Below are positions 1-10,706 of a DNA stretch of 64,000 nt, one piece after another. The first letter of the stretch is position 1. Each line of letters opens with the position of its first letter. Position numbers and translations under genes: made by a program. Origin of the DNA: Megaleporinus macrocephalus (lineage: Eukaryota; Chordata; Actinopteri; Characiformes; Anostomidae); assembly GCA_021613375.1 (NCBI GenBank), contig CM038703.1:24478194-24542193 (forward strand), read 5' to 3'. A model generated the notes under the pieces. The model worked only from the letters and a program-made list of their open reading frames with translations. It ran no database searches and had not been told where the DNA came from.

Positions 1-302
1 TATCAGACTTTATAACTCCTCCCTTAACGTACGACGCCTTTGACAAGTACAGTAATAACAATAGAACAATAATTTAATTATGTGTGCAACAACTCAAATG
101 TGCAATAACTTTCCTACTTCTAAACTCTTACTGCTGTATACAGTATATCTGTACTTATTACTATATCCACAGTCACTTTACATTTTATTATTCTATTGTA
201 TCATAAGACTTAAGACTGTACTGTATCATGAGACTATGTGTACATATGACAAATTTCTTTTATGTTGTAAATTATTATTAGAGTGTTTATTCTTCTACAC
301 AA

Positions 303-372
303 GGGCTGCTACTGCAATAACTGCAATTTCCCCCTGGGATCAATAAAATATTTCTGATTCTGATTCTGATTA
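303..372 (+). repeat. LINE-type 3' tail with TGATTC repeats
   Basis: The stretch reads as the familiar fish retroposon ending 'CAATTTCCCCCTGGGATCAA' followed by a poly-adenylation-like AATAAAATA and several TGATTC repeats. The preceding AT-rich 200 bases probably belong to the 3'UTR of the same element. No reverse-transcriptase reading frame is visible, so this is a 5'-truncated copy. Its identity as a LINE tail is recalled family knowledge, not a database match. Confidence 0.55.
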
Positions 373-708
373 CAATTATTAACAGATTATTAGTAACCCT
401 CCCAACCCTGGTCCTTGAAGGAGAAGCAAACTAAGCAGCTAAAAACTCCAATAAAAAAACTCACAAACGCAGATCCTTGTTCTATGTTCAGAAGACGTGT
501 AAATGGTGAGCATCATAAAATCAGCTTTCTTTATATCTCAGTTCTACTAAAACTTATCCTCTTCCTAACACAGCAGATGTAGTTTTATAGATAGTGGTAA
601 CAGAATGATTGTAGGCAAAAATCAAATTCGCAATATTTTGTATTTGGCTCTCAGATTTGACCAGGAATGGTTAGCTTGCACTGCTGTTCTGTTTTTTTGT
701 TTTTTTTT

Positions 709-765
709 GCTTTTTGGCACCAATGGCTTACATACAACCTGTGTAAGCCATTGGTGCCAAAAAGC
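709..765. repeat. Perfect 24-bp inverted repeat (hairpin)
   Basis: Bases 709-732 are the exact reverse complement of 742-765, separated by a 9-base loop. The left arm begins GCTTTTTGGCACC and the right arm ends GGTGCCAAAAAGC. There is no mismatch in 24 pairs, which is rare by chance. It could be a fold-back inverted duplication, a tiny MITE or a hairpin RNA; the sequence does not decide. Confidence 0.85.
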
Positions 766-887
766 ATAAAAAATACTGCTGATGCAAAGTAGCATGCAGA
801 GTTCAGCATAACCTGGTGAAATATACAGAAAACAGCCGAAGTTAGCCTAGCCAGCTAATGATAGCAGTGAGCTAGCACAGCAGTTAG

Positions 888-917
888 TTTTGCCCCTGGT
901 TTTATCCAGGGGCAAAA
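888..917. repeat. Perfect 12-bp inverted repeat
   Basis: TTTTGCCCCTGG (888-899) and CCAGGGGCAAAA (906-917) are exact reverse complements around a 6-base loop. It lies 120 bases from the longer hairpin at 709-765, so both may come from the same mutational process. Confidence 0.8.
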
Positions 918-3387
918 ATTCCAACTAAATTCCAAGTAAAGCTGATTATAAGCCAGCACCTTGACTCTCATAACCTTCTTGGGGAAACCCAACATGCAAC
1001 AGAACCTTTGTAGGGCTTAGATAGTGAATTAGAATAGAGTGATCGCTAACTAACTATAGCTAGCTTAAAGATAAGAGAAATATATGAGTGGCAGAGTGGA
1101 ATGTCTGTTTGTGAACTGAACATAGGCTTATGAGTATTGATATAATAAGCATTAAACCATCAAATAAAAAAATGTCTGGTAATTAAAGAGGTAGCATATC
1201 CAGAATTTTGTTTAACTCTGTTTGTAAGAATTCATAAATTAGGTTTATTTATAGCCTAGTTTGTTGGATTATGTATCTTTCGCCTTTCATTTCCATTTTA
1301 AGCATGACAGGTCTGTAAAAACTCAATAAAACTGCAATCGCTTGAAGTTTTTACACTGTGTATATATTTGTCAAATGTAAACAAAGAATAAATCCTGACA
1401 ATATGGCAAAGAAATACCATTATATAGCATGATGTACCATGATATACAATGTAGAACTGTGTAACACCACTAATAACAATCGCAGACTAGATGCCACCAA
1501 TTAGCATGATGTCAGTTTGTTAACTATTTTTTTCTATTTATTATTTGCAACAAAGTATTATTAACTCTACTTTACTGACTTCTTTATTATCATATTTGGA
1601 AATTCACAGATTGCATCATGGTTATCCAAAGCCAAGGATTTACTAAGGGAACACACTAAATAACCATAATCTACAGTTTACAGTTACTATTGGCAAATCA
1701 GTACAGAATAAGTTTTTAGATTAAGCCACTTGTAACAGGAGAGCAAGTGATGCTAAACTTTTTTTGGTGTATTAATCTAGAAACAAAATAAAACAGTGAA
1801 TAAAATAAGGAAAAAGAGTAGGGAATGGTGGAAACATAGATTAGGCAAGTTGTGCTGCTTCCTGTAGTTAAATTACAGGTATAGTGTGGGGAGGAAAGAG
1901 AGATTATTTTTCTGATAGTACACTGTCACTTCCTGCTTTGGACAAAAGACCTGTGTATGCTATGTATCTGTGTGTCTGTGATTGAGATTACATTTATCTC
2001 TGATTGCCTATTGCTCTGGTTTTGCCTGCAATGGTGTGTGTTCTTTATTTCCATGTTTTCACAAGATATTCCTCTAACCAATGGGTCAAACAATGGTAAC
2101 AACGGTAAAGCAATAATAATGTAAAAATCTAATTTACACAATTTCCCTTACATGCAATAGTTATGAATATGTTGCTTGACACATTGTTTATACAACTTCT
2201 AAGATACCGTTTTGGCCTAAAAAATATTTTAACAAGGCTTTTATGGTAGAGAGGTGTTGTAATGCGGGGTGTTGTAATGCAAAATAGTACCCAAAGAATA
2301 TCTTTTTTCATGCTTGCCACTATTTTTCTATTACAAACATTACATATAAAAACTCACAAGGCATGTAGGTTCACTGGTGGTTTTAGATAGCATATAAAAT
2401 CTTTATACCTAACATAAAAAGGCTAAGTTCTTAACAGTGATCCATTAGACATCAAACCACACTGACTCACTTTGTTTTATGTCAACAGTACAGGAATTTA
2501 AAAATATTCGAGCTATGGCACTAATGTATGTATTAACTGTACAGAATTGTTAGATGTTTATAGACCAGGTTGCTTTCTATAAACAATGCTGTAACTAATT
2601 TAGATTTGTGGTGTGATTTTATTTATTTCTATAGATGTAGTGTGTCTTACAAAACAGAATAGGCAACCTTCAGACATCAAACATGTCTTGGCCAATCAGC
2701 TACATATGGGATAAATGCAGAAACTGAGCAAACATTTTTATTTGGCTGAGCCATCATTTTAATTGACCAATCTCAGAATGTTACACTTTCCATCTGGTCT
2801 GTCCACAGTACAGTATACAGTCATACTCCTGAAACATGTTATCATCTCTGTCTCACGCTTACGCACTTTAGTGATTAACCAGATTATATGTACTGTTGAA
2901 TACATTTATGGTATGTAGTATTTAAATGATCAAGCTTTAAATCAGTACAATTTAAGTTGTACATTGTCTATATTAAGTTGTCACTGCCATTTTGTCATTT
3001 GTCCAAAAGTAAAAATAAAAGCTTACAAGTAAAATGTTGTACTTTTTACAACATTCAACATTTGTTAAAGCCAATTACCTGGCAGCAGACATTCAAAATA
3101 AACAACAAACTGCTTTATGGTATAAAGAACAGTCCCATTTAGATGAACAAACTTTAATAGATAATATATCTATTTAGAATTTCTGTGGCAATTTTGGACA
3201 ATGTGAATGGATTCACGCACCTGTATTTCAGAATGTACTTTCCATGTTGTCTGGAATCTTCATATGTCCTCACCATTAGGAAAGTTCAAAGTTTCTCTAC
3301 ACCTAAATTACACTACTGATTTTCTACAGTGGATCTTCAAACATATTTCAGTCATATTTGTCTATAACTCTTTCTCCGCCACTCTCT

Positions 3388-3945
3388 GGAAGAGGAAGAG
3401 AATGAGGAAAGAGAGAGGGAATGGCAGAATAAAGGGAGGGAGAAGGGAGGGGGATTGAAAGGAGGATTATGGAAATGAAGGGAGGGGTATTAAAGGTAAT
3501 GAAAGCAGGTAAAAGGAAGAGAACGACTGGAGGGTGACTGTATAGAGGGGGAATTAAGGAAATGAATGGTGTGTGAATGAAGGGGGAAAATAATGAAGGA
3601 AATGAAGGGAGAGAGAATGAACTGCCTCTATTCTTATTTCCCCCATCCTTTATTCCCCCTGCTTTCATTTTCACTCCCTTCAATCTAATGCCTTTCATTC
3701 TCAGCCCCCTCATTTCATCAACCTTCCTTCATTCTCTTCTGTTTCCCTCCCTTCATTCCATTTCCATTCAGTCTCTTTCCTCCTTTGTTCTGACTCTCTG
3801 TGCTGTCTCATTTTCCTTCCCATCATTCCCTTTCGTCCTCATTCTTTCTTCTTTATACACCCTTGATCACATTTCCTTAATTCTCCTTCATTTTACTCCC
3901 TTCCTTCTCTTTCATTTCATTCTCTTCCCTCTTGTCCAGATAAAG
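3388..3945. repeat. Purine tract followed by matching pyrimidine tract
   Basis: From about 3388 to 3620 the plus strand is almost all purine, built from degenerate GGAATGAAGG-like words. From about 3630 to 3945 it switches to almost all pyrimidine, built from CCTTCATTCC-like words. The two halves are therefore loosely reverse complementary. The open frames across it, in both directions, are low-complexity and not genes. Confidence 0.75.
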
Positions 3946-4077
3946 CAAATAAATGGAGAAACTGGAGGTGAAGAGAATGAAGGGAGTGAATAACAGTAGA
4001 AAGCATAAGATTTGTTATTCACTCCTTAAATAGTTTCCATTCTATCTGTGACACACACAAGCTCAATCACAAACATG

Positions 4078-4147
4078 CACACACACACACACACAAACCC
4101 ACACACAAACTCAATCACACAGATGCACATGCATACACACACACACC

Positions 4148-4182
<35 letters not shown>

Positions 4183-4184
4183 GT
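4078..4184. repeat. Interrupted (CA)n microsatellite
   Basis: Runs of CACACA broken by short variants such as AACCCACACACAAACTC make up the block, ending in an uninterrupted CA run near 4152-4181. Confidence 0.9.
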
Positions 4185-5125
4185 CTCAGTACTTCATTAC
4201 AGGTAGTCCCTAAGTTTGTGTCTGTGTGTGTGTCTGCGTGTGTAAGAATGTAATCCTATTATTTGACTAGATGTTTGACAATGAAGCACTTGTGAAACAC
4301 TTGTGCTTTGTTGCTAGGTGACTGTGAAATCACAGTATAGACAGAGAGGGCATGCAGGTGTTTGCTGTGTGTGGTCATGTTTGTACAGGCCAGCTAAGGT
4401 GTGATGTAAGTGTGCATTGAAACTGTTTGCACATGTGCAGACTGGCTGTGAAGGTTCTAGATATTTTTAGCTTGAGGTAAGCTTGAAAGCACACAGTTCA
4501 TAATTTAGAACATCAGGTTTTGTATATGTGGAACAACTAATGTGGAACCAATGTGTGGGTCAAACGGTATAACATCTATAAACAGTGAGTAAACCTTATA
4601 TTGGAGCAAAATATGATTAAAATGAGTATGTGAAGTGTACATAAAAATCTGATCTCATATTGTTGATAATAAATAAGGTGTTTCCTGTCCAAACAAATGT
4701 GAAGTAGCCCCTGGAGTAATAGAATGAATCCTGCCATGATTTTTGTGGGAAAGCTTTACAAGTTCTTTGCAGAACCACAGAAAATTAACTGGTTAATATA
4801 AGTTCCAGTATGTATGCCTTTAGTGATGACCTGAAAAATCTTCTTGGCAGTTATTTATAAGCTAACACAAGAGTAAATGTCAGGAATTTTTCATTACGCA
4901 TTTTTATTTTGTAAAATTTAATTATATATTGTGCTTGTGATGTTTCAGGTTTCTTAAATAAAAATGACGACAGTTTTATTGAAAATATACACTTTACTGA
5001 AGGCTACCCAGGTAATTACAAATGGACACTTAATAAAATAAATGCATTTGGAGGACATGTTCTGTGAAGCTGGAGAGAGGAAGGAGTGAAGAAGGGCATC
5101 TGGGGCTGGGGATGAGGATCTAAAA
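4185..5125. other. Intergenic DNA downstream of pde6h, no gene seen
   Basis: AT-rich sequence with no splice-bounded coding block on either strand. It lies 3' of pde6h, which reads leftwards, and probably begins just past that gene's poly(A) site. Confidence 0.45.
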
Positions 5126-5137
5126 TTTATTTTTATT
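5126..5137 (-). terminator. pde6h: Candidate pde6h poly(A) signals
   Basis: Two adjacent AATAAA hexamers occur on the minus strand at 5126-5131 and 5132-5137, about 530 bases past the pde6h stop codon. Another AATAAA lies at 4975-4980. Which one is used cannot be told from sequence. Confidence 0.4.
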
Positions 5138-5662
5138 CCATTATGGTCTGGACACAAATCAGCCCTATTTGAGATTCAGTTTCTGTTGTGATAATCATGG
5201 TGATTCAAAAATTCCTGAAGAAGCCCAAAACACTGCTAACACAAACAGTAGCGCACAGAGAAAACAGGTAGGATGGAATGTTCTTGTTAACATTTGATAT
5301 ACATGCTACATAATTTAGGCTACAACACCACACCCAAAATAGTGGCGGAGTTATCTCTAGGGGGCAATGCTGATTATCAGTTAGCATTGTTACTATGATG
5401 AGCAGAGTCGAGGTAGGATAAATGATAGGAAGAGGTGGTTGAGAGGGAGTCATTTTATCACAACGGATAGAAATCAGTATAAAATATTATATAATAATAA
5501 TAATAAAAATATTATATTATTATGTGTGCATTTCTCTCAGTCCCTTATATCAGGACATGCTGTGGCACACGCACATATGCAGCATGGTATAACTGCGCAA
5601 CAGGGGGCTGAGTGGGTGTAGTCTGTGAGGATAGGGTGGAGCTGAAGACGGAGAGGATTTTT

Positions 5663-6325
5663 TTAAATAATGCCATATTTGGCCAGGTCACTGAGCTCCA
5701 TGTCCCCAAAGGCCTCCCAGGGGCATACAACCGTGAAGTCTGGGAAAACAGAAAACTGTCGTTAATATTTTTACATTTAGTGGGGAAGGTGGGGGGTCGA
5801 ACAAGAGGCACACTCCTTGCCCTAAATTAAAATAACACTCACCTGTGCCAAGGCCCTCCATTCCAGGGATGTCATCACCAAACCTTAAAGAAGCAGAAAG
5901 AAAAAGCTAGTATGAGACACTGACACTAACAGTAATTTAAACACAACTGTAAATATAAATGTTTTTCACAATATATTACACTATATGTTAATTGTTTATG
6001 ATAATAAATACGACGAATGGTGAAGACTTCTCCACATTTCTTCTCCACATTTCTATGCTATAGTGTATATCAATCCCAACTGTGTCTATCTGAGTCTAAT
6101 ATTTAGTTATAAAAGTTATAAAAATACATTTAACAAACATCTACTTTCATTCATACATGTTTGTGTGCGTGAGACCCACCCTTTCTGGCCAGGTTTAGGG
6201 GCTTTGCTCTTGAATGTGCGGGTCTGCCTCTGCTTGAATTTAGGCGGGCCTTTTTTGGGCGTAGTGGGTCCTGCTCCACCTGCGGGAGCCGCCAGGGCAC
6301 TGCCTGCGGGGGGCGCCGAGTTCAT
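5663..6325 (-). CDS. pde6h: Photoreceptor cGMP phosphodiesterase inhibitory gamma subunit (PDE6H/PDE6G family)
   Basis: Small inhibitory subunit that holds the catalytic PDE6 dimer off in photoreceptor outer segments until transducin binds it. Three coding exons join in frame: 6325-6180, 5883-5843 and 5739-5663, all GT-AG, giving 87 residues, the size of human PDE6G. The family core is plain: [20 protein letters not shown] in exon 1, [13 protein letters not shown] in exon 2, and a C-terminal CPWEAF then LAKYGII ending at TAA. The basic central region binds PDE6 and transducin, and the hydrophobic C-terminus blocks the catalytic pocket (family knowledge). I chose the ATG at 6323-6325; the exon runs back to an acceptor at 6348-6353, so the rest of that exon is 5'UTR. 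Cone (pde6h) rather than rod (pde6g) is inferred from neighbours: human PDE6H lies near MGP and WBP11. The alanine/proline-rich N-terminus is unlike the mammalian ones. Confidence 0.93.
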
Positions 6326-7011
6326 CTCGGACTGCACCTGCCTTCAGCTGCAGGAAAAACACACAAAATCACAAGACATGTGTGACTTTATTTGATTATT
6401 GCTCTTTTTTCTCTTTTCTGCAACCAAGTGGTCAGTGTGAGTTTGGCCTCAGTGACTGTGCCTTGAACTAATCTGGATTAGCAATGAGGCTAATCTCTGG
6501 TATTAGAGCTGAACCTGCTAATTGACATACAGATTAATTGTTCTATTCAGGTTTTAGAGATTTTCCCTGTGCGTAATTGTGAAGCTTTTTATAGGATATA
6601 AAGAGTTACACAAGGCCATGCTGGCTAGAGGAAGCAGCAGATGTTCCTTCAGAGGATTAGAAATCAGGATTCAGAGATTAGACTAGCATTGACTTTGAAA
6701 TAGATCCCTATTTGTGTTTTAGGCTGCTATGCACTGCTTTCTTTTTTATGTTCAGATATTGTTTTTGAGCAGTATTGAACGCTCTTTATATTCAGTGAAA
6801 ACCACATTTTGGTACTTTTTGGAAACACATATTTTTATTACTGGTACATGAAAATGAATTGAAAACATGAACTAATGTTAATTGACTTTAGCAAATAGTA
6901 GTTTTATCTTCTTATTATGATGAGTTTTGTCCTCTGACAAGCAGAACATGTTGGTTGTGCGTCAAGAATAAGATGTACTGTAGCAATAGTATACTGCTTT
7001 TTTCCCCCCTC

Positions 7012-7080
7012 GATGTAAAACGTCCTTGGGTATGAGAAAGGCGCTATATAAATTGAACTTATTATTATTATTATTGTTAG
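7012..7080 (+). repeat. Fish retroposon 3' tail in a pde6h intron
   Basis: Contains the common fish retroposon ending GTCCTTGGG...AAAGGCGCTATATAAAT followed by ATTATTATTATT. It lies in the pde6h intron between the 5'UTR exon and the first coding exon. Only the tail is present. Confidence 0.55.
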
Positions 7081-8216
7081 TAATAGCAAGATAACTTTTA
7101 AGAGGATCTGCTCTGAAGATATTTTTTCTGATACAGGTAATTTATATTGGTTTGTTTATATGACTGGTTGCTGATGAAAAAGAGTCTGTATTCAATTCTT
7201 GATCTAATTGTTTTAATACATATTAGTAAACTAACCAGCATTAACAACAACAGCTGTTTCCAGGTTCCAATCTGTCCACAATTCTGTCTTGCTGCTTGCT
7301 GTTTACAATCGTCCTCCCTCCCTCCACTATTTCTATCCGCTTAACACCCCACCCTACCCAACCCAGGCAATCTCCTTAAAGCTTATTAAATCTTATTAAC
7401 ATCTTTGATCTGTCAGAGTTCGTCCTGTGTTATGTAAGTGTAATCTTTAACATACTGTGCCATCTGTGATCTTATTTGCCTTTAACTACAGTCTGATCTA
7501 CTGCATGCACATACACACAGTTGTAGTGTGTTTCTTATCCTCATCAGTGATGTAATCCCATATTTCCCCAAACAATTCCCCAAAATCCCAGCATCAAACT
7601 GCAGATTATTAAGTAACAGTTGCAGTTCATGTGTGCACACATGTGTGTTCATTAGTTCCCCAGAGCATAGGTGGTACATCATTTACCATTTTTAAACTAA
7701 AGAAACACTTTAAATAATAATTTAACAATAAAAGTCCTACATTTCTTCAATTGACACAAATAAATCTGACATAATTAGTTAAGAGCTAAGATTATTATTT
7801 GCGTTTAGTGTGTCTCTGCTTAACACAATAAAGCCAAAGTAAGCTTACAGTGTTTGCAGAAGGCAGTGGACTAGGCAGTGGACTATGAATTTATGTATCT
7901 GTATTTTATCTATATTATCTGTATCCCTCTCCACTATCACTGTAAACGCTGAAAATGCTTAAAATACCACCAAACTTAATTTCACAGAATAATTTTCTGA
8001 AAACTAAACATTCAATGGAGAATCCAATTTACAAACAATATCATACATATAGAACATGTTTTAATGTTGAATAATAATGAATACTGAATACTCTCTAGAG
8101 GCTGAATAAATGCTAAGAAATAAAAACTTTAAGAAATAAAACTTTCTTATCAATAAAAAGAGACATTCTCAACACTGTTCTGATGGTTAGCTCATGTGAA
8201 CTATGAATGTTCTTAC

Positions 8217-8280
8217 CTGTCCGAGGTTTTCCTCTAAAAGGTATCACCCTGTTTGCGGAGAGCAGCAATGTGTATGTATG
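8217..8280 (-). other. pde6h: Probable non-coding first exon of pde6h
   Basis: On the minus strand a strong splice donor, GGACAG followed by GTAAGAAC, sits at 8217/8216. It pairs naturally with the acceptor TTCCTGCAG at 6348-6353 just ahead of the pde6h start-codon exon. The upstream end is set by the TATA box at 8304-8311, putting the transcription start about 30 bases downstream, near 8275-8280. The exact 5' end is inferred. Confidence 0.6.
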
Positions 8281-8303
8281 TGTGTGTGGAATAATGTCTG
8301 TGT

Positions 8304-8326
8304 CTTTTATACCCATCTCCTAATCT
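8304..8326 (-). promoter_or_regulatory. pde6h: pde6h core promoter: TATA box and CRX/OTX-type site
   Basis: On the minus strand TATAAAAG occupies 8311-8304. The plus strand carries CTAATCT at 8320-8326, which fits the photoreceptor homeodomain (CRX/OTX) consensus YTAATCY. The spacing to the proposed first exon is normal for a TATA promoter. That CRX-type factors drive photoreceptor genes is established; use of this particular site is inference. Confidence 0.55.
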
Positions 8327-8382
8327 CTCGATCCTTCTTCCCTTCTTTCCCATCACGTGTTTCTAGCCAAGGTCAGCCAACA

Positions 8383-8383
<1 letters not shown>

Positions 8384-8429
<46 letters not shown>

Positions 8430-8450
8430 TATACACACACACACACACAC
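8384..8450. repeat. (CA)n microsatellite
   Basis: Nearly pure CA repeat with one interruption (GACATAT around 8426-8432). It starts about 60 bases upstream of the CRX-like site of the pde6h promoter. Confidence 0.95.
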
Positions 8451-8517
8451 TGATCTCTTCTGTCTACCTGAGAAGGAAAATAAGATTTTCATTAGACTTG
8501 ATTAGCTCCTCCAGGCA

Positions 8518-8543
8518 TGTGTGTGTATGTGTGTGTGTGTGTT

Positions 8544-8576
<33 letters not shown>
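8518..8576. repeat. (GT)n microsatellite
   Basis: GT repeat with two small interruptions. It is the reverse complement of the (CA)n block about 70 bases away, so the pair can form a long imperfect hairpin upstream of pde6h. Confidence 0.95.
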
Positions 8577-8577
<1 letters not shown>

Positions 8578-10448
8578 TTATGTCCTTAGCTTGTCCCTGG
8601 GGCTCACAATCGTATGCTCCATGTTTTTACTTTACTTTTAAGTGAGAGTTCAGCAAAATGTTACGTTTTTACCTTATCCTAAATATAGTTAATCAGTTAA
8701 GTCAAGGTTGCTTCTTTAGTTTTGCACTGCAACTACAAGGCTAATGTAGCTAGCAAATGAAAGCTTACACCCTGATATCAAATCAATGCATGAAAGGACA
8801 GACAGGAGAAAACCATGTCACTTGCATTAATAGCAGAACCACCTACCAGCCACCAAAGCTGAATAATCTAAAGCTGAGTACTGGAAAGCACCAGACCTGA
8901 GAAGGCAGATTTACCAGAGTGAACCGGAGAGAACTTTGTAGAAGCTTCTGCAGTACTGTGGCCTCTGCTTTATATTTACAGAGGTACTCAGTTAATCATT
9001 TAACTTAATTAAATGTTTTCAATCATGTATGTGAAGAGCCCTCCTGAATATTGCTAGAGGCTGTGAAACTGATCTATCTGTCCTATCATATATATAAGAG
9101 GGGGATGATTTTGTTCCCATGCAGTTTCATTCTCATTAATTTGCATTAGGATTGTGAATAAGAAATAAAGAAAAACTTGCATTAGATTTGGTCATTTCTG
9201 TCTGCAGCACACCTGATTTAATGTCATGAAGGATTGGTTAACTCAGCTGGGTCTGGATGGAACTGCAAATCCTGGAGTTATCCAGAATATCCTTGGAAAC
9301 AACAACATCAAACAATACATCCTGCACAAACCCCCTGTTTTGTTCAAATATATTTTCTTAACAACATTGCTGTTAACAACAACTATGCAAACAAACACTG
9401 GTTCATTTATTAGTTCATATTATATAAATAATAAGTGTTTTTGATAAATTTGCCAATTGCCCAAATGGTTGTGTGGCATTTTTGAACATCACACAGGAAA
9501 TCATATGGAAAGTAACATTATCATTGTGGTGGTAAAATGTTTGTTTTTGATAATTTAGTCATAATCTCTAAGAAACATTTCTGCTTGTTGCTGGTAGTGT
9601 CCATTATTCCATAAGACCATCAGTAGTTGGGTTAGTAATGTTATTTTGTGTTTTCCTGAAGGGTTGATAAGAAGGAGTGAATGATTCTACTATTTTAACT
9701 AATCTTCTGCGTCTTGTTCCAGATGATTTGATTGTTTCCTAATGTGATCTGAAAGTGTCGTTCAGGAAAAAAAAGGTTTTTACAGTCAACAAATAATACA
9801 ATTTCAGTTAGAAAGCAAAACTAGAGTTTATTTCTAATGTTTCTAATGGTCTTTTTTTAGCAAGGCATGATAAAATTCCTGTAGAGCACAGAACATCACT
9901 AAAAGACACTTCTGTCATATTACACTGAAACAAAATATTCTGATTTAATGAAATATAAAAAAAATCCTCCTATGATAATTAGCAGTGAAAAATAGCATAA
10001 AACCATATGCAACACCATATAAGAAAAGATTGGATAAATATTAATAATTGTGCATATTCATTCAGAAAGGTGTAGTTTTGAATTGAGATTACAAGTCCAC
10101 TTTAACTGCTTAGATTTTTGTTAAACCTGATTTTCGTTAAAGTACCATTTCAGCAAAACTACAGTTCGCTTTTATTTTATTTATTTGATTATTATATTCT
10201 GCTCTGTTCTTTTCTCTTCTCTCTGCTGGAGGTTGGGTACATCCTGAGATTTGTACAAGTTAAGCCTGTTAGAAAAGCTTGCCGTGGAGATAAATGAGCA
10301 TGCACACACACATGCACATACACACAAACAGATAAAACCCTAATAGAGCATTGTGTATGCACCGTAAATGATTCAGTACGACAAGTCTACAGTACGAATA
10401 GTCTGGAAGAGACAATAGGTTGCTGGCTGCAGTTTTTAGTGTTTTATA

Positions 10449-10610
10449 TATACACTCACTCAACACTTTATTAGGAACTAATAAAGGGTAGAGCCACCAA
10501 CTGCTCTCAGAACAGGCTGAATTCTCTGTAGCATGTAGCAAGGTGTAGCCATGATCTTATCAAGCAATTTCAGTAGAATTGTTGGTTTCACATTCATGAT
10601 GTGAATCTTT
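10449..10610. repeat. Degenerate dispersed fish repeat end
   Basis: Begins CACTCACTCAACACTTTATTAGGAAC and continues with CCACCAACTGCTCTCAGAAC. This wording recurs widely in fish genomes as the end of a non-autonomous DNA element. Only one end is seen and no terminal repeat partner was found. Family assignment is from memory and tentative. Confidence 0.4.
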
Positions 10611-10662
10611 CACTCTACCTCATCTGTGTTATTTATCCCACTGCACATGAATGAGACTTCAT

Positions 10663-10706
10663 TTAAAGGCGTGTTCATTTGAAGGCGTGTTCATATAAAG
10701 GAGTGT
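10663..10706. repeat. Short tandem repeat of about 17 bp
   Basis: Three imperfect copies of a unit like AAAGGCGTGTTCATTTG follow one another. The block is too short and degenerate to say more. Confidence 0.6.

Larger units (their letters stand above)
373..3385. other. Intergenic AT-rich DNA, no gene seen
   Basis: No exon-like block with splice sites or a recognisable protein was found on either strand. The only notable structures are the two perfect hairpins at 709-765 and 888-917. The short open frames here (for example on the minus strand at 1926-2320) have no family signature and look accidental. Confidence 0.5.

Noticed and set aside
5545..5830. Open frames on both strands across the last pde6h exon
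   Set aside because: They are in other frames than the conserved PDE6 gamma C-terminus and have no splice or family support.
6326..6337. Longer pde6h start reading (V/M)-Q-S-E before the Met
   Set aside because: The codon at 6335-6337 is GTG; a vertebrate nuclear gene should use the ATG at 6323-6325, which also gives the family length of 87.
8203..8641. Open frames rich in His-Thr or Cys-Val
   Set aside because: They are translations of the (CA)n and (GT)n tracts.
9226..9444. Open frame starting MKDWLTQLGLDG
   Set aside because: No family resemblance, no splice sites, and AT-rich low-complexity continuation.
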